Assembly (NCBI GenBank): GCA_963787345.1
Contig: CAWBCW010000027.1
Span: 124,001 to 188,000 of the forward strand
Direction: 5' to 3'
DNA: 64,000 nt
Source of the DNA: Bacillus_BD sp963787345
Lineage (GTDB): Bacteria > Bacillota > Bacilli > Bacillales > Cytobacillaceae
Positions 52,339 through 61,372 of this stretch are shown one piece after another (the first letter of the stretch is position 1; each line of letters begins with the position of its first letter). The notes beneath the pieces were generated by a model that saw only the letters and a list, made by a program, of their open reading frames with translations, searched no databases and had not been told where the DNA came from. The position numbers and the translations under genes are program-made.

Positions 52339-52947
52339 TTGAGATCTGATAAAGCATTTGCAATTTTACAAGAAGCCGGAATAACCGACAGCATTGATAC
52401 ATTTAAAAATTGGCTGAGAGAAGGCAAGATTAAATCGACCGGGATCTTCGTAGACGAATATTCCTTAACACAGTTTATTAAAGATTATAAGAATCCAGAC
52501 AAAGATCTAATCATTAATGGACTGAAAGCAAAGATTCATGCACAAAACAACCATATTATGGGAATTGAGACTCTTCATGATTCCACAACGAGCACTTTAT
52601 TCAAACAAAAAGAACAGTTAAATAACGAAATTCTCCGTTTAAAAAAGGAGAATCAAAAATTTCAACAAGAGATATTGGATTTGTTAAAAGAAAATATCGC
52701 TTTACGAGATCAGTTAATTCAACTAAAAGAACGTTCTTTTTCAAAAAATCAAAATTCACCAAAAACCCCTTCGACATTACATATTGATAAACAAAAATTA
52801 GGACTGTCAAAAATGGCAAGTTACCAAGAAATCATCTCAACTTATAAAGAGTTATTGAAATTATCACACCCTGATCACGGTGGTGATGCCAAACTATTTC
52901 AATATATAAAAGCTGATTTTGACCATATTCGAAAACAGACCAAATGA
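52339..52947 (+). CDS. HTH / coiled-coil / J-domain protein
   Basis: 202 aa from a TTG start that lies 7-8 nt after GGGGGG; the ATG 18 nt earlier has no ribosome site. Residues 1-48 form a MerR/excisionase-like HTH (SDKAFAILQEAGITDSIDTFKNWLREGKI). Residues 88-132 are a coiled coil. Residues 160-200 are a shortened J domain with the HPD tripeptide at 177-179 (LLKLSHPDHGGDAKLF). So it may recruit DnaK to DNA. Convergent with the ftsZ-like gene. Family name unknown to me. Confidence 0.75.
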   Translation: MRSDKAFAILQEAGITDSIDTFKNWLREGKIKSTGIFVDEYSLTQFIKDYKNPDKDLIINGLKAKIHAQNNHIMGIETLHDSTTSTLFKQKEQLNNEILRLKKENQKFQQEILDLLKENIALRDQLIQLKERSFSKNQNSPKTPSTLHIDKQKLGLSKMASYQEIISTYKELLKLSHPDHGGDAKLFQYIKADFDHIRKQTK

Positions 52948-52960
52948 TCATTACACGAAA

Positions 52961-53020
52961 AAAAGAGGCTGATTTTTAAAAGTCGTTATGTAAAACGCCT
53001 TTATTCATCAGTCTCTTCTT
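52961..53020 (-). terminator. terminator of the ftsZ-like gene
   Basis: Minus-strand AAGAGACTGAT/ATCAGCCTCTT stem with a long loop followed by TTTTTTT; shared region with the convergent J-domain gene. Confidence 0.7.
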
Positions 53021-53023
53021 ATT

Positions 53024-54175
53024 TTAGTAACGTCTTCTTCGATTTCGTAAAAATGCAGGTGTATCCAATGAGTCTTCTACAGGCCGGTTAAAACTACGAA
53101 ACGGAGCCACTTCTTCCCTTTTTGACGGAGCTTGCCCAACCGGTTTTTCCTCTTCTCTTCTACGATTTAGGATTCTGTCTGATACAGGTGGTCTGGAAGA
53201 AGGTTCAGGTGATGATGCCTCTACTGCATCAAATCCAGTTGCCACAACGGTAACAACAATTTTATTTTTTAAACTTTCATTAATAATTGAACCAAAAATC
53301 ATATTTAAATCTTCATCAGAAGACGATGCGACAATATCTGCTGCCTCTTGAACTTCAAATAAACTTAAATCACTGCCTCCTGTGATATTCATAAGAACCC
53401 CTTTTGCTCCCGAAATAGAAGTTTCCAATAGCGGACTCGAAATCGCTTGTTTTACTGCTTCAACAGCACGTCCTTCTCCTTCAGCAATTCCGATTCCCAT
53501 TAAAGCAGTCCCTTGATTAGACATAATCGTTTTGACATCAGCAAAGTCAAGGTTAATTAATCCCGGGACAGCGATTAAATCAGAAATGCCTTGCACCCCT
53601 TGACGGAGGACATTATCGGCTTCCCGGAATGCTTCAAGCATAGGTGTTTTCTTACCGACTACCCCTAGTAAACGGTCATTTGGAATAATAATTAATGTAT
53701 CAACCGCTCGTCTCATTGCTTCAATGCCCATTTCTGCATTTTTGGCACGCCTGCGCCCTTCAAACGAAAACGGGCGTGTCACAATCCCAATCGTTAAAAT
53801 CTCGAGTTCACGAGCCATTTGCGCAATCGCAGGCGCTGCACCAGTACCCGTACCGCCACCCATTCCAGCGGTAACGAAAACCATATCTGAACCTTGTAAG
53901 ACATCTTTTATTTGTTTTTCGCTTTCTTCAACTGCTTGACGACCGACTTCTGGATTCGCTCCCGCTCCCAAACCCCTTGTCAATTCTGTCCCGATTTGCA
54001 TGCTAATTCCAGCCTTTGATTGTCGTAAAGCCTGGGCATCCGTATTGACAGCAATAAATTCAACACCCTCGATCCCATCCTCAATCATCCGGTTAACAGC
54101 GTTATTTCCTCCGCCTCCAACACCAATGACTTTAATTCTAGCATTTTGATCTATTTCTAATGCATAATCGAACAA
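53024..54175 (-). CDS. ftsZ: FtsZ-like tubulin GTPase, outside the dcw cluster
   Basis: Complete FtsZ, 383 aa from TTG 6 nt after GGAGGG (the longer ATG frame has no site). GTP loop GMGGGTGTG around 104-112, T7 catalytic loop NLDFADV at 208-214, then a variable linker and the canonical C-terminal peptide DTPAFLRNRRRRY that binds FtsA/SepF. All functional motifs are intact. Neighbours are not ftsA, murG or mur genes, so this is either a second ftsZ or a relocated one; compared from memory with B. subtilis FtsZ it is diverged at many surface positions. Confidence 0.93.
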   Translation of the reverse strand: MFDYALEIDQNARIKVIGVGGGGNNAVNRMIEDGIEGVEFIAVNTDAQALRQSKAGISMQIGTELTRGLGAGANPEVGRQAVEESEKQIKDVLQGSDMVFVTAGMGGGTGTGAAPAIAQMARELEILTIGIVTRPFSFEGRRRAKNAEMGIEAMRRAVDTLIIIPNDRLLGVVGKKTPMLEAFREADNVLRQGVQGISDLIAVPGLINLDFADVKTIMSNQGTALMGIGIAEGEGRAVEAVKQAISSPLLETSISGAKGVLMNITGGSDLSLFEVQEAADIVASSSDEDLNMIFGSIINESLKNKIVVTVVATGFDAVEASSPEPSSRPPVSDRILNRRREEEKPVGQAPSKREEVAPFRSFNRPVEDSLDTPAFLRNRRRRY

Positions 54176-54581
54176 AGAAATCCCTCCTATGTCTATATAA
54201 GTCACCTTGTTTTCTCTATTGCAATAGAAATTTAAAATTCATATTGCGCCACTTTCCATTCATTAATGGCGGCTAAACAGTTATAGGTGAAAAAAACATT
54301 ATAACTCATTTCCTACTCAAGGAAATGATATAACTACATTTAATGACAATTCTATATGGTATCACTAGAATCCTGCTTGCTAAAAGAACTAATATAAAAA
54401 AATTAATGAAGGACTTCTCTTCTGGAAGTTATTTTACTTCATTAAAGAAATTTTACATTTATATTAAAATATTGATTTTCCCATTGTTTCGACAAGTTCT
54501 GAAAAATGCTTTATTTATAATATCAAGCAGGCCTGTAATTTTATGCTGCTTTTCCCATTTGAAAAGGAAGGAGAAGACTTA
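54176..54581. other. 406-bp divergent region between ftsZ-like and DnaB/DnaD-like genes
   Basis: AT-rich; no clear terminator or operator. It must hold both divergent promoters, but I could not place -35/-10 pairs with confidence. Confidence 0.35.
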
Positions 54582-54926
54582 ATGCTTAATAATCTCACCA
54601 TTTTAGAAGAAAAGGAACGAAATTTAGCCAATTATTTAGAAACCTCTTCAACCGAAGATATATTAATCGAAGTTCAAATACATATTCCGTCCCTTCGAAC
54701 CCAATCTCATGTTTTTTACAAATTAAATCGACTAAAATTACCTCATTCAGTTAAGAATACACTTATTTATTATATTTTGGCCACAAACAAAAAAACATTA
54801 GCTACTCAGAAATTATTAAAACTAGCATCTCTTTGTAAAAAGCACAACATCAATTCAGCACAAGCTGCCATTCATTTTTTCAAAAAATATTATGTGCTCC
54901 AATCACGAATGGTTGAAGCGTTTTAA
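54582..54926 (+). CDS. small protein with a DnaB/DnaD-type C-terminal domain
   Basis: 114 aa starting at MLNNLTILEEKERN, 8 nt after AAGGAG. The middle LPHSVKNTLIYYILATNKK-TLATQKLLKLASLCKKHNINSAQAAIHFFKKYY follows the DnaB_2/DnaD pattern (lp..v.N.LI.YvL..n...l....l..iA..w....i.t...A). These domains bind DNA or the helicase in replication initiation. It lacks the N-terminal winged helix of DnaD, so it is only half a DnaD. Family assignment is by eye. Confidence 0.5.
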   Translation: MLNNLTILEEKERNLANYLETSSTEDILIEVQIHIPSLRTQSHVFYKLNRLKLPHSVKNTLIYYILATNKKTLATQKLLKLASLCKKHNINSAQAAIHFFKKYYVLQSRMVEAF

Positions 54927-54949
54927 TGTAAATCATACTCTTAAGGCTT

Positions 54950-54998
54950 ATTGATGATAAAAAGAGTCTTATCAAATAAGACTCTTTTTATCATCAAT
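54950..54998 (+). terminator. terminator with a 22-bp perfect stem
   Basis: ATTGATGATAAAAAGAGTCT-TA pairs perfectly with the complement after a 5-nt loop; T-rich on both sides. It can serve both flanking convergent genes. Confidence 0.88.
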
Positions 54999-55045
54999 AC
55001 TTTTTAAATATAAGTATAAAAAACATATTCAATTATGTGAAAGTT

Positions 55046-55354
55046 TTATTCTTGTGATTCACTTTCTTCATCTACGGGCTCTTCTGGTTCACTGGTAACG
55101 GGATCTTCTGTTTCTGCCTCATTATCAGTGGCAGGGTCCTCTGTCTCCGTCTCTTCATTTGTTGGATCCTCTGTTTCTAAATCCTCACCAGCCGGTTCTT
55201 CTGTTTCTACCTCGCCATCTACTGGTTCATCGATAATTATGTCACTGTTTACTTCCTCATCAGGATTTACCTCATCTTGTTCACCACTGCAAGCTGTAGC
55301 AAGTAATAGTGCCAATACTGGAGCCGACCATTTCGTTAGATTTTTAAATTTCAA
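55046..55354 (-). CDS. acidic repeat lipoprotein
   Basis: 102-aa lipoprotein. The signal peptide ends in the lipobox LATAC (Cys about residue 22), then a tail made of ETEDP/EEP-like acidic units, almost only E, D, T, P, V. Probably a membrane-anchored surface peptide of low structure, possibly binding cations. AGGGAGGAATCACATTG precedes the ATG. The low-complexity DNA makes its repeat number likely to vary between strains. Confidence 0.8.
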   Translation of the reverse strand: MKFKNLTKWSAPVLALLLATACSGEQDEVNPDEEVNSDIIIDEPVDGEVETEEPAGEDLETEDPTNEETETEDPATDNEAETEDPVTSEPEEPVDEESESQE

Positions 55355-55589
55355 TGTGATTCCTCCCTAAATTTTTTAGTAGTTTGACTGAAATTTAGTC
55401 TGCTATAAAAAGTACAACCCCTTTCTTCAAAACTAAACTTATTATATACAAGCTTTTCTGCAAAGAATATCGATTTACACAATAATCAAACTATCTTAAC
55501 TTTCCCGCAACTTAACATGAAGTTTAGAAATATTCTTTTCAAAACTGACTTATCGTTTCATTATTTTATACAGGTGTTTTTTAAAAAAT

Positions 55590-55623
55590 AAAACAGAGAA
55601 CCCCTTAGGATTCTCTGTTTTGT
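55590..55623 (-). terminator. terminator of the DHA2 transporter gene
   Basis: AAAACAGAGAA/TTCTCTGTTTT stem with a 10-nt loop just after the stop, T-run on the minus strand. Confidence 0.85.
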
Positions 55624-55628
55624 AAATA

Positions 55629-57149
55629 TTAATGTCCAGATACTGCTTTTTCCACCACTTTTACATTCTTGGGTTTTTCCTCCATCGGTGTTGCCCGCTT
55701 GATGAAGAAAGCAAGGACAAGAGCTGCAAAGGCAAATCCCGTTGCAAAAAGGAAAGAGAAATTAATTCCATCTAATGTAGCCTGTATCGTAATTTGTTCT
55801 TGCATTCCGGCTAACGCCGCCTCAGAAGGTTGACCAGTCAAGCTCTCGTTTGCCGATGTACTTAATAGTTTTTCTCTTGATGCAGCATAAATCGTCATAA
55901 TCGTCACCATCAACGCTGTTCCAATTGCACCTGCTACCTGGTTCAACGTGTTATTCATCGCTGTACCATGTGGATAAAGAGACCTTGGAAGCTGATTTAA
56001 ACCATTTGTTGATACTGGCATAAATACCATTGACATCCCTACAGAGCGAACAGAATAAATAAGTAAAAGATACATATATGAGGTATCTAATCTAAGCTGG
56101 CTGAAAGCAAAAGTCGTTACAACGGTAATTGTTAATCCGATAACTGCTAAAGCTCGACCACCGAACTTATCAAATAATCTTCCGGTTATTGGAGACATAA
56201 ATGCCATTAAAACCGCACCTGGCAGCATTAATAGACCCGCATCCATCGGCGAAATCCCGCGAATGTTTTGCACATAAATCGGCAAAAGGATCATCCCTGA
56301 AAACAAGGACATGTTCACAACCATTGAAATCACTGACGATAAAGCAAACATCGGATATTTATAAACGTTAAAATTAAGCAATGGTTCTCCTAGCTTGGAT
56401 TGACGCAATATAAACGCTGTTAAAGATATAACGCCAATAATAATTGTTCCATATACGAGCGGGCTGTCCCACCCTGCATTCCCTGCAGAACTAAACCCGT
56501 AAAGGATCCCGCCAAACCCTAAACTTGATAATAAAAGCGAAAATCCATCTAGGCTCAACTCTACTTTTTCTTTTTTGTCCTTCAATAAGAAGAATCCTAT
56601 AAAAAAAACAACGATCGCAATCGGCCATATAAAATGGAAAAGCATTCGCCAATTATAGTGTTCCACAATCCACCCTGATAAAGTAGGGCCAATTGCAGGA
56701 GCAAACATTAATATTAAGCCAAAAATCCCCATTACAGAACCTCTTTTTTCAATTGGGAAACTGACTAACATCACATTCATTAAAAGTGGAGCTATTATCG
56801 CTGAACCTGAGGCTTGTAACAATCGTCCAGATAATAAAACAGAAAAAACCGGGGCTATTCCTGAGAGTATCGTACCAGCCGCAAACAATCCAATTGCAGC
56901 CAAGAAAAGGGTTCGTACAGAATATTTCTGAATTAAATAAGCGGTTGTTGGAATTAATATTCCACTTACTAACATAAAACCTGTTGTCAACCATTGTGCA
57001 GTCGACGGTCCAACATTTAAATCCCTCATAATCGAAGGCAATGCCACATTCATTAACGTATTGTTTAAAAATGAAATAAAAGCACCGATCATCAAAATGG
57101 CAATGACTCCGTACGGTGGTCGACTCATTTTATTAATCGACTGGTCCAT
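55629..57149 (-). CDS. DHA2 family multidrug MFS transporter
   Basis: 506-aa, 14-TM drug:proton antiporter. N-terminal MSRPPYGVIAILMIGAFISFLNNTLMNVALPSIMRDL contains motif D1, IGPTLSGWIVEHYNWRMLF is motif C, and ITGRLFDKFGGRALAVIG is the central loop. A complete relative of the interrupted gene at 28958. GGAGAGATAGATAC precedes the ATG. Monocistronic; no regulator beside it. Confidence 0.9.
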   Translation of the reverse strand: MDQSINKMSRPPYGVIAILMIGAFISFLNNTLMNVALPSIMRDLNVGPSTAQWLTTGFMLVSGILIPTTAYLIQKYSVRTLFLAAIGLFAAGTILSGIAPVFSVLLSGRLLQASGSAIIAPLLMNVMLVSFPIEKRGSVMGIFGLILMFAPAIGPTLSGWIVEHYNWRMLFHFIWPIAIVVFFIGFFLLKDKKEKVELSLDGFSLLLSSLGFGGILYGFSSAGNAGWDSPLVYGTIIIGVISLTAFILRQSKLGEPLLNFNVYKYPMFALSSVISMVVNMSLFSGMILLPIYVQNIRGISPMDAGLLMLPGAVLMAFMSPITGRLFDKFGGRALAVIGLTITVVTTFAFSQLRLDTSYMYLLLIYSVRSVGMSMVFMPVSTNGLNQLPRSLYPHGTAMNNTLNQVAGAIGTALMVTIMTIYAASREKLLSTSANESLTGQPSEAALAGMQEQITIQATLDGINFSFLFATGFAFAALVLAFFIKRATPMEEKPKNVKVVEKAVSGH

Positions 57150-57369
57150 GTATCTATCTCTCCTTATATGTCAAAATTCTCAACTGTATTTCATAAGCTT
57201 ATTATGACCTATTAAACGAAAATTTCGCGGCAAGATACATTTTATACCTCCAGTTCAATTTAGGCAACTAAAAAGCACAAAATCTTAAAATAAGGCTTGG
57301 TATACAAATGATTTTAGTTATACTAATGGTATAATCACTGTAAACACTTTCATTCAATACATACCAATA

Positions 57370-57412
57370 AAAAGCCCTCTTTTCCCGAAACGATAGTGGG
57401 AAAAGAGGGCTG
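57370..57412 (-). terminator. terminator of the PatB gene
   Basis: AGCCCTCTTTTCCC and its complement with an 11-nt loop, followed on the minus strand by TTTTTATTGG. Confidence 0.85.
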
Positions 57413-57421
57413 CTTTGTTCA

Positions 57422-58612
57422 TTATTTAAGATCTTCAAATTCCTTTGCAATTCTTTCAAAAGCCTCTTGAATCATCGGTCTTGGTGAAGGAATACAGACT
57501 CGTTGAAAATCTCGTCCTTCTTCTCCAAACATAAGACCATCTTGAAAAAGTACATTTGCTCTATTATAAATTCGATCATGAACTTCTTTAGCTGAAATTC
57601 CATATCCGCTAAAGTCCAACCACATCACATACGTCCCTTCTGGAATACGGACTTTTACCTTCGGCATTTTTTCAGCTAAAAATTGAACGACCCATTCCAT
57701 TGTTCCATCTAAATATTCTAGTAACTGCTCTAACCAGTCTTCCCCTTCATTATAGGCAGCGACAAGAGCGGAAATTGCAAAGGGCATGGCAGACTTCACA
57801 TCAATATGATTACTGAATGTTTTCCGAAGCTCAGGATTTGAAATCACCACATTCGTTGTATGTAGACCAGCTAGATTAAACGTCTTGTTCACTGCTGTAA
57901 ACGTGATAATATGATCACTTTGTTCCGACACCTTTGCAATTGGAACAAAGGTTTGATCCCTTCTAATTAAGTCACCATGAATTTCATCGGCGACAATGAT
58001 GACATTATTGTCGGCACATATTTGCGATATTTTTTTTAATTCCTCAGATTTAAAGATTCTTCCTGTCGGATTATGAGGATTACATAATATAAAGACCTTT
58101 GTATTCTCATCTTTCGCCTTTTCCTCAAAGTCTTCAAAATCAATGGAATAATAGCCGTTTTCATCATACCTTAAAGGGTTATTGACCACTTTACGACTAT
58201 TTTCAACAATCGCTTTTGTAAAAGGAGGATAAACGGGACGTTGAATCATCACCCCATCTCCTGGTTCGGTTAGTGCTCTGACTGCGACATACGTTGCATA
58301 TACCGTTCCAGGGCAATAAATAATCTCTTCCTTTTGAATGTCCCATTGGTGCCTTCTCTTAAACCAATTTTGAATCGCTTCATAATATTCATCAGGGAAA
58401 ATCGAATAACCAAAAATTTGATGATCAACCGTTTTATGTAAGGCGTCAATGACCGGTTGTGGAACCGGCAAATCCATATCAGCTGTGAATAAAGGAATCG
58501 TTTCTTCATCATACCGTTCTGCTAATCCGGCAGCTTTTATAAATTCTCCGCCATCCCATTTCACAGAATTCGTACCTCTACGATTAACAACTTCATCAAA
58601 ATTATATTTCAT
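57422..58612 (-). CDS. patB: MalY/PatB family aminotransferase (cystathionine beta-lyase)
   Basis: 396-aa fold-type I PLP enzyme. MKYNFDEVVNRRGTNSVKWD is the standard PatB start; substrate loops FGYSIFPDEYYEAI and NPHNPTGRIF follow; the Schiff-base lysine lies in TAVNKTFNLAGL. It cleaves cystathionine or cysteine conjugates to thiol, pyruvate and ammonia. GAGGTGA lies 5 nt before the ATG, so the longer frame is rejected. Own terminator. Confidence 0.9.
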   Translation of the reverse strand: MKYNFDEVVNRRGTNSVKWDGGEFIKAAGLAERYDEETIPLFTADMDLPVPQPVIDALHKTVDHQIFGYSIFPDEYYEAIQNWFKRRHQWDIQKEEIIYCPGTVYATYVAVRALTEPGDGVMIQRPVYPPFTKAIVENSRKVVNNPLRYDENGYYSIDFEDFEEKAKDENTKVFILCNPHNPTGRIFKSEELKKISQICADNNVIIVADEIHGDLIRRDQTFVPIAKVSEQSDHIITFTAVNKTFNLAGLHTTNVVISNPELRKTFSNHIDVKSAMPFAISALVAAYNEGEDWLEQLLEYLDGTMEWVVQFLAEKMPKVKVRIPEGTYVMWLDFSGYGISAKEVHDRIYNRANVLFQDGLMFGEEGRDFQRVCIPSPRPMIQEAFERIAKEFEDLK

Positions 58613-58815
58613 GCATGTCACCTCATATTTTTCTAAAAACACCTATTCTCTCTTTAGTTTATCAAAAATGACGTACTTTAACAGAAAGATTGTCTTTCTC
58701 AGGCTTTTTAACTTTCTATCTATTTTAGAAACTTACGTTCTTTATCTCCTGTACACAAGCCCTAATGTTCCTTTACAATTAACCTAGAAATAAAGAAGAG
58801 TGTGGTGAAAAACGA

Positions 58816-59511
58816 TTGTTTAAACTTTTTTTAATAGAAGATGACGCTAGTTTATTTCAGGAAATAAAGAAGCGTTTATCACAATGGTCTTACGAAGTAT
58901 ATGGGGTATCCGATTTCAATAATGTTTTTCAAGAGTTCACATCCATTAAACCCGATTTAGTCATCATTGATATCCAATTACCAAAATTTGATGGCTTTCA
59001 TTGGTGCCGAATGATTCGTTCTCACTCCAATGTGCCAATTCTTTTTCTATCCTCACGTGATCATCCAACCGATATGGTCATGTCGATGCAGCTTGGCGGA
59101 GATGATTTCATACAAAAACCTTTTCACTTTGATGTCTTGATTGCCAAAATCCAAGCAATCCTTCGCCGCACCTATAACTACAGCACTGATCAACTAACCC
59201 TTAAAACATGGTGCCAAGCAGCCGTTGATTATGAAAAAAATATAGTCACAAACAAGGTCGGTTCTATTGATCTTACAAAAAATGAAATCTTTATCTTAAA
59301 AGAATTGATACAACAAAAAAACAAAATCGTCAGCCGGGAAGAACTAATTAAAAGTTTATGGGATGACGAACGCTTTGTCAGCGATAATACATTAACGGTC
59401 AATGTGAATCGATTACGTAAAAAATTGGATACGATTGGTTTAGGCAAGTTTATTCAAACCAAGGTTGGGCAAGGTTATATTGCCATAGAAGAGGATGCTT
59501 ATAATGATTAA
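58816..59511 (+). CDS. bceR: BceR-type response regulator
   Basis: 231-aa OmpR/PhoB-type regulator. Receiver 1-118 with the phosphoacceptor in VIIDIQLPKFDGFHW (the first D after II); the C-terminal winged helix reads LTKNEIFILKELIQQKNKIVSREELIKSLWDDERFVSDNTLTVNVNRLRKKL. TTG start after GTGGTGAAAAACGA. It overlaps the kinase start by 8 nt. First gene of a bceRS-AB-type detoxification module. Confidence 0.92.
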   Translation: MFKLFLIEDDASLFQEIKKRLSQWSYEVYGVSDFNNVFQEFTSIKPDLVIIDIQLPKFDGFHWCRMIRSHSNVPILFLSSRDHPTDMVMSMQLGGDDFIQKPFHFDVLIAKIQAILRRTYNYSTDQLTLKTWCQAAVDYEKNIVTNKVGSIDLTKNEIFILKELIQQKNKIVSREELIKSLWDDERFVSDNTLTVNVNRLRKKLDTIGLGKFIQTKVGQGYIAIEEDAYND

Positions 59512-60508
59512 AAAGTTTTTAATTGAAAAAGGAAGTTGGATTTGTTTATTTATCATCCTTCAGCTTTTAACACTTGGAGTTGCTTACTTAGATCCCTCTG
59601 TCCCATATCAATCAATCCTTTATATTGTTTTTTTATCTATTTTAATTTTTGTGATTTTCTTGGCCATCCGCTACCAAAAAGAGACTAAATTTTACCGCTA
59701 CCTTGAACAATGGGATTCAGAATTTGACCTAGATCAAATAGCCCAAGCAGGGAGTCCTTTCGAAAAAATCGTAGAGGATAGTTTAAAGAATCAAACGAGA
59801 AAACTGAAACAAGAATGGACAGAAAATCGTTGGTCTTTAGAAGAAGAAAAAGATGAACTTTTATCTTGGATTCATGAAGTAAAAACACCTTTAACCGCGA
59901 TCTATTTAATCATTGAACGCTTGGATAATGAAGCGGTAAAATCTCAGTTATCTTATGAATGGCTGCGTATCTATCTCTTACTAGATCAACAATTACATCA
60001 AAAGCGAATTCCTTTTATGGAGAATGACCTGTCAATTGAAACCGTTCATTTAAGAGAAATTCTCATTATGGAGATCAAAGACCTGCGATCCTGGTGCATG
60101 CAAAAAGGAATCGGCTTTGACCTTCAACTTGAAGTTTCGGAGGTTCTAAGTGATGCGAAATGGCTCTCCTTTATCATTAGGCAGCTATTAACAAATGCTG
60201 TTAAGTATAGTCAAGAGTCAGACATCATTATAAAAAGTTACCAGTCTGATAAAGAAATAAAACTGGATATCATTGATTTTGGAAGAGGGATTGACGTAAA
60301 AGATCTTCCGCGACTATTTGATAAAGGCTTTACTTCAACAAGAAATCATCATGATAATTCTTCAACAGGAATGGGATTGTACTTAGCAAAAAAGGCAGCC
60401 CAACCATTACTAATCCATATTGATGTTCAGTCAACACTTAAGCAAGGTACAGTCTTTACCCTAACTTTTCCTCAAAAAAATGAGTTCATTCGGATTACAA
60501 GCATGTGA
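59504..60508 (+). CDS. bceS: BceS-type intramembrane-sensing histidine kinase
   Basis: About 334 aa. Two TM helices (about 11-53) separated by very few residues, so no extracellular sensor: the hallmark of BceS kinases, which sense through the ABC transporter. The HisKA H-box is SWIHEVKTPLTAIYLI, the HATPase N box LLTNAVKYSQ, G2 GMGLYLAKKAA. Start ATG 59504 follows GAGGATGCT; the ATG nine nt earlier overlaps that site. Confidence 0.92.
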   Translation: MIKKFLIEKGSWICLFIILQLLTLGVAYLDPSVPYQSILYIVFLSILIFVIFLAIRYQKETKFYRYLEQWDSEFDLDQIAQAGSPFEKIVEDSLKNQTRKLKQEWTENRWSLEEEKDELLSWIHEVKTPLTAIYLIIERLDNEAVKSQLSYEWLRIYLLLDQQLHQKRIPFMENDLSIETVHLREILIMEIKDLRSWCMQKGIGFDLQLEVSEVLSDAKWLSFIIRQLLTNAVKYSQESDIIIKSYQSDKEIKLDIIDFGRGIDVKDLPRLFDKGFTSTRNHHDNSSTGMGLYLAKKAAQPLLIHIDVQSTLKQGTVFTLTFPQKNEFIRITSM

Positions 60509-60524
60509 CAAGAATGTCACATGC
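60501..60524. promoter_or_regulatory. perfect palindrome after bceS: BceR box or terminator
   Basis: GCATGTGACA-AGAA-TGTCACATGC, 10-bp arms with a 4-nt loop, spanning the bceS stop and followed by TTTTGTC. TGACA-N4-TGTCA fits the TNACA-N4-TGTAA consensus known for BceR-type regulators. A TATAAT at 60573-60578 without a good -35 lies downstream, as expected for an activated bceA promoter. Confidence 0.55.
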
Positions 60525-60607
60525 TTTTGTCATTTGTTAGATGTTTCGAAGGATTTTAGTGCAATAACTTTCTATAATAAATGTATAACTGAAGGAGATG
60601 GTTCAAG

Positions 60608-61372
60608 ATGTACATTTTAGAAGCGACGAAAATTAATAAAAGCTACGGCAATAAACTTAATAAACAAGAAGTATTAAAGGGAATAGATATACAAATAAAA
60701 GAAGGTGAATTTGTCAGCATTATGGGTGCCTCTGGTTCAGGGAAAACAACTTTACTTAATGTTCTTTCCTCCATTGATAAGGTTAGTCGAGGCAGTATCA
60801 AAATCGAAGGAAAAGAAATGACGGAAATGAAGGAAAAACAATTAGCAGAGTTTCGAAAGCACCATTTAGGATTTATTTTTCAGGAGTATAACTTGCTTGA
60901 CACCTTGACGGTAAAAGAAAATATCCTTTTACCATTATCCGTTACAAAAACGCCAAAAAAAGAAGCAGACCTTAAATTTCAACTAGTTGCCTCAGAATTA
61001 GGGATTTTTGATTTGAAAGATAAGTATCCAAATGAAATCTCAGGCGGACAGAAACAACGAACGTCTGCCGCACGTGCTTTTATCCATGAACCTAGCATTA
61101 TTTTTGCGGATGAGCCGACAGGTGCACTAGACTCCAAATCAGCCTCCGACTTGCTAAATAAATTAAGTGATTTAAATCAAAAAAGAAAAGCAACGATTTT
61201 AATGGTAACCCACGACCCTGTCGCTGCCAGTTATTGCAGCAGAGTCATCTTTATTAAAGATGGTCAAATCTATACCCAGTTAAATAAAGGTGAGGAATCT
61301 AGGCAAGAATTCTTCAAGGATATTATCAAAACGCAAGGTGTATTGGGTGGTGTTAAAAATGAGCATTCATAG
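60608..61372 (+). CDS. bceA: BceA-type ABC transporter ATP-binding protein
   Basis: 254-aa ATPase. Walker A MGASGSGKTTLL, signature ISGGQKQRTSAARA, Walker B IIFADEPTGALDSKSA, H-loop VTHD; FIFQEYNLLDTLTVKENI is the BceA-type Q-loop text. Drives BceB in resistance to bacitracin-like peptides. GAAGGAGATGGTTCAAG precedes the ATG. The stop overlaps the bceB start by 14 nt. Confidence 0.94.
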   Translation: MYILEATKINKSYGNKLNKQEVLKGIDIQIKEGEFVSIMGASGSGKTTLLNVLSSIDKVSRGSIKIEGKEMTEMKEKQLAEFRKHHLGFIFQEYNLLDTLTVKENILLPLSVTKTPKKEADLKFQLVASELGIFDLKDKYPNEISGGQKQRTSAARAFIHEPSIIFADEPTGALDSKSASDLLNKLSDLNQKRKATILMVTHDPVAASYCSRVIFIKDGQIYTQLNKGEESRQEFFKDIIKTQGVLGGVKNEHS

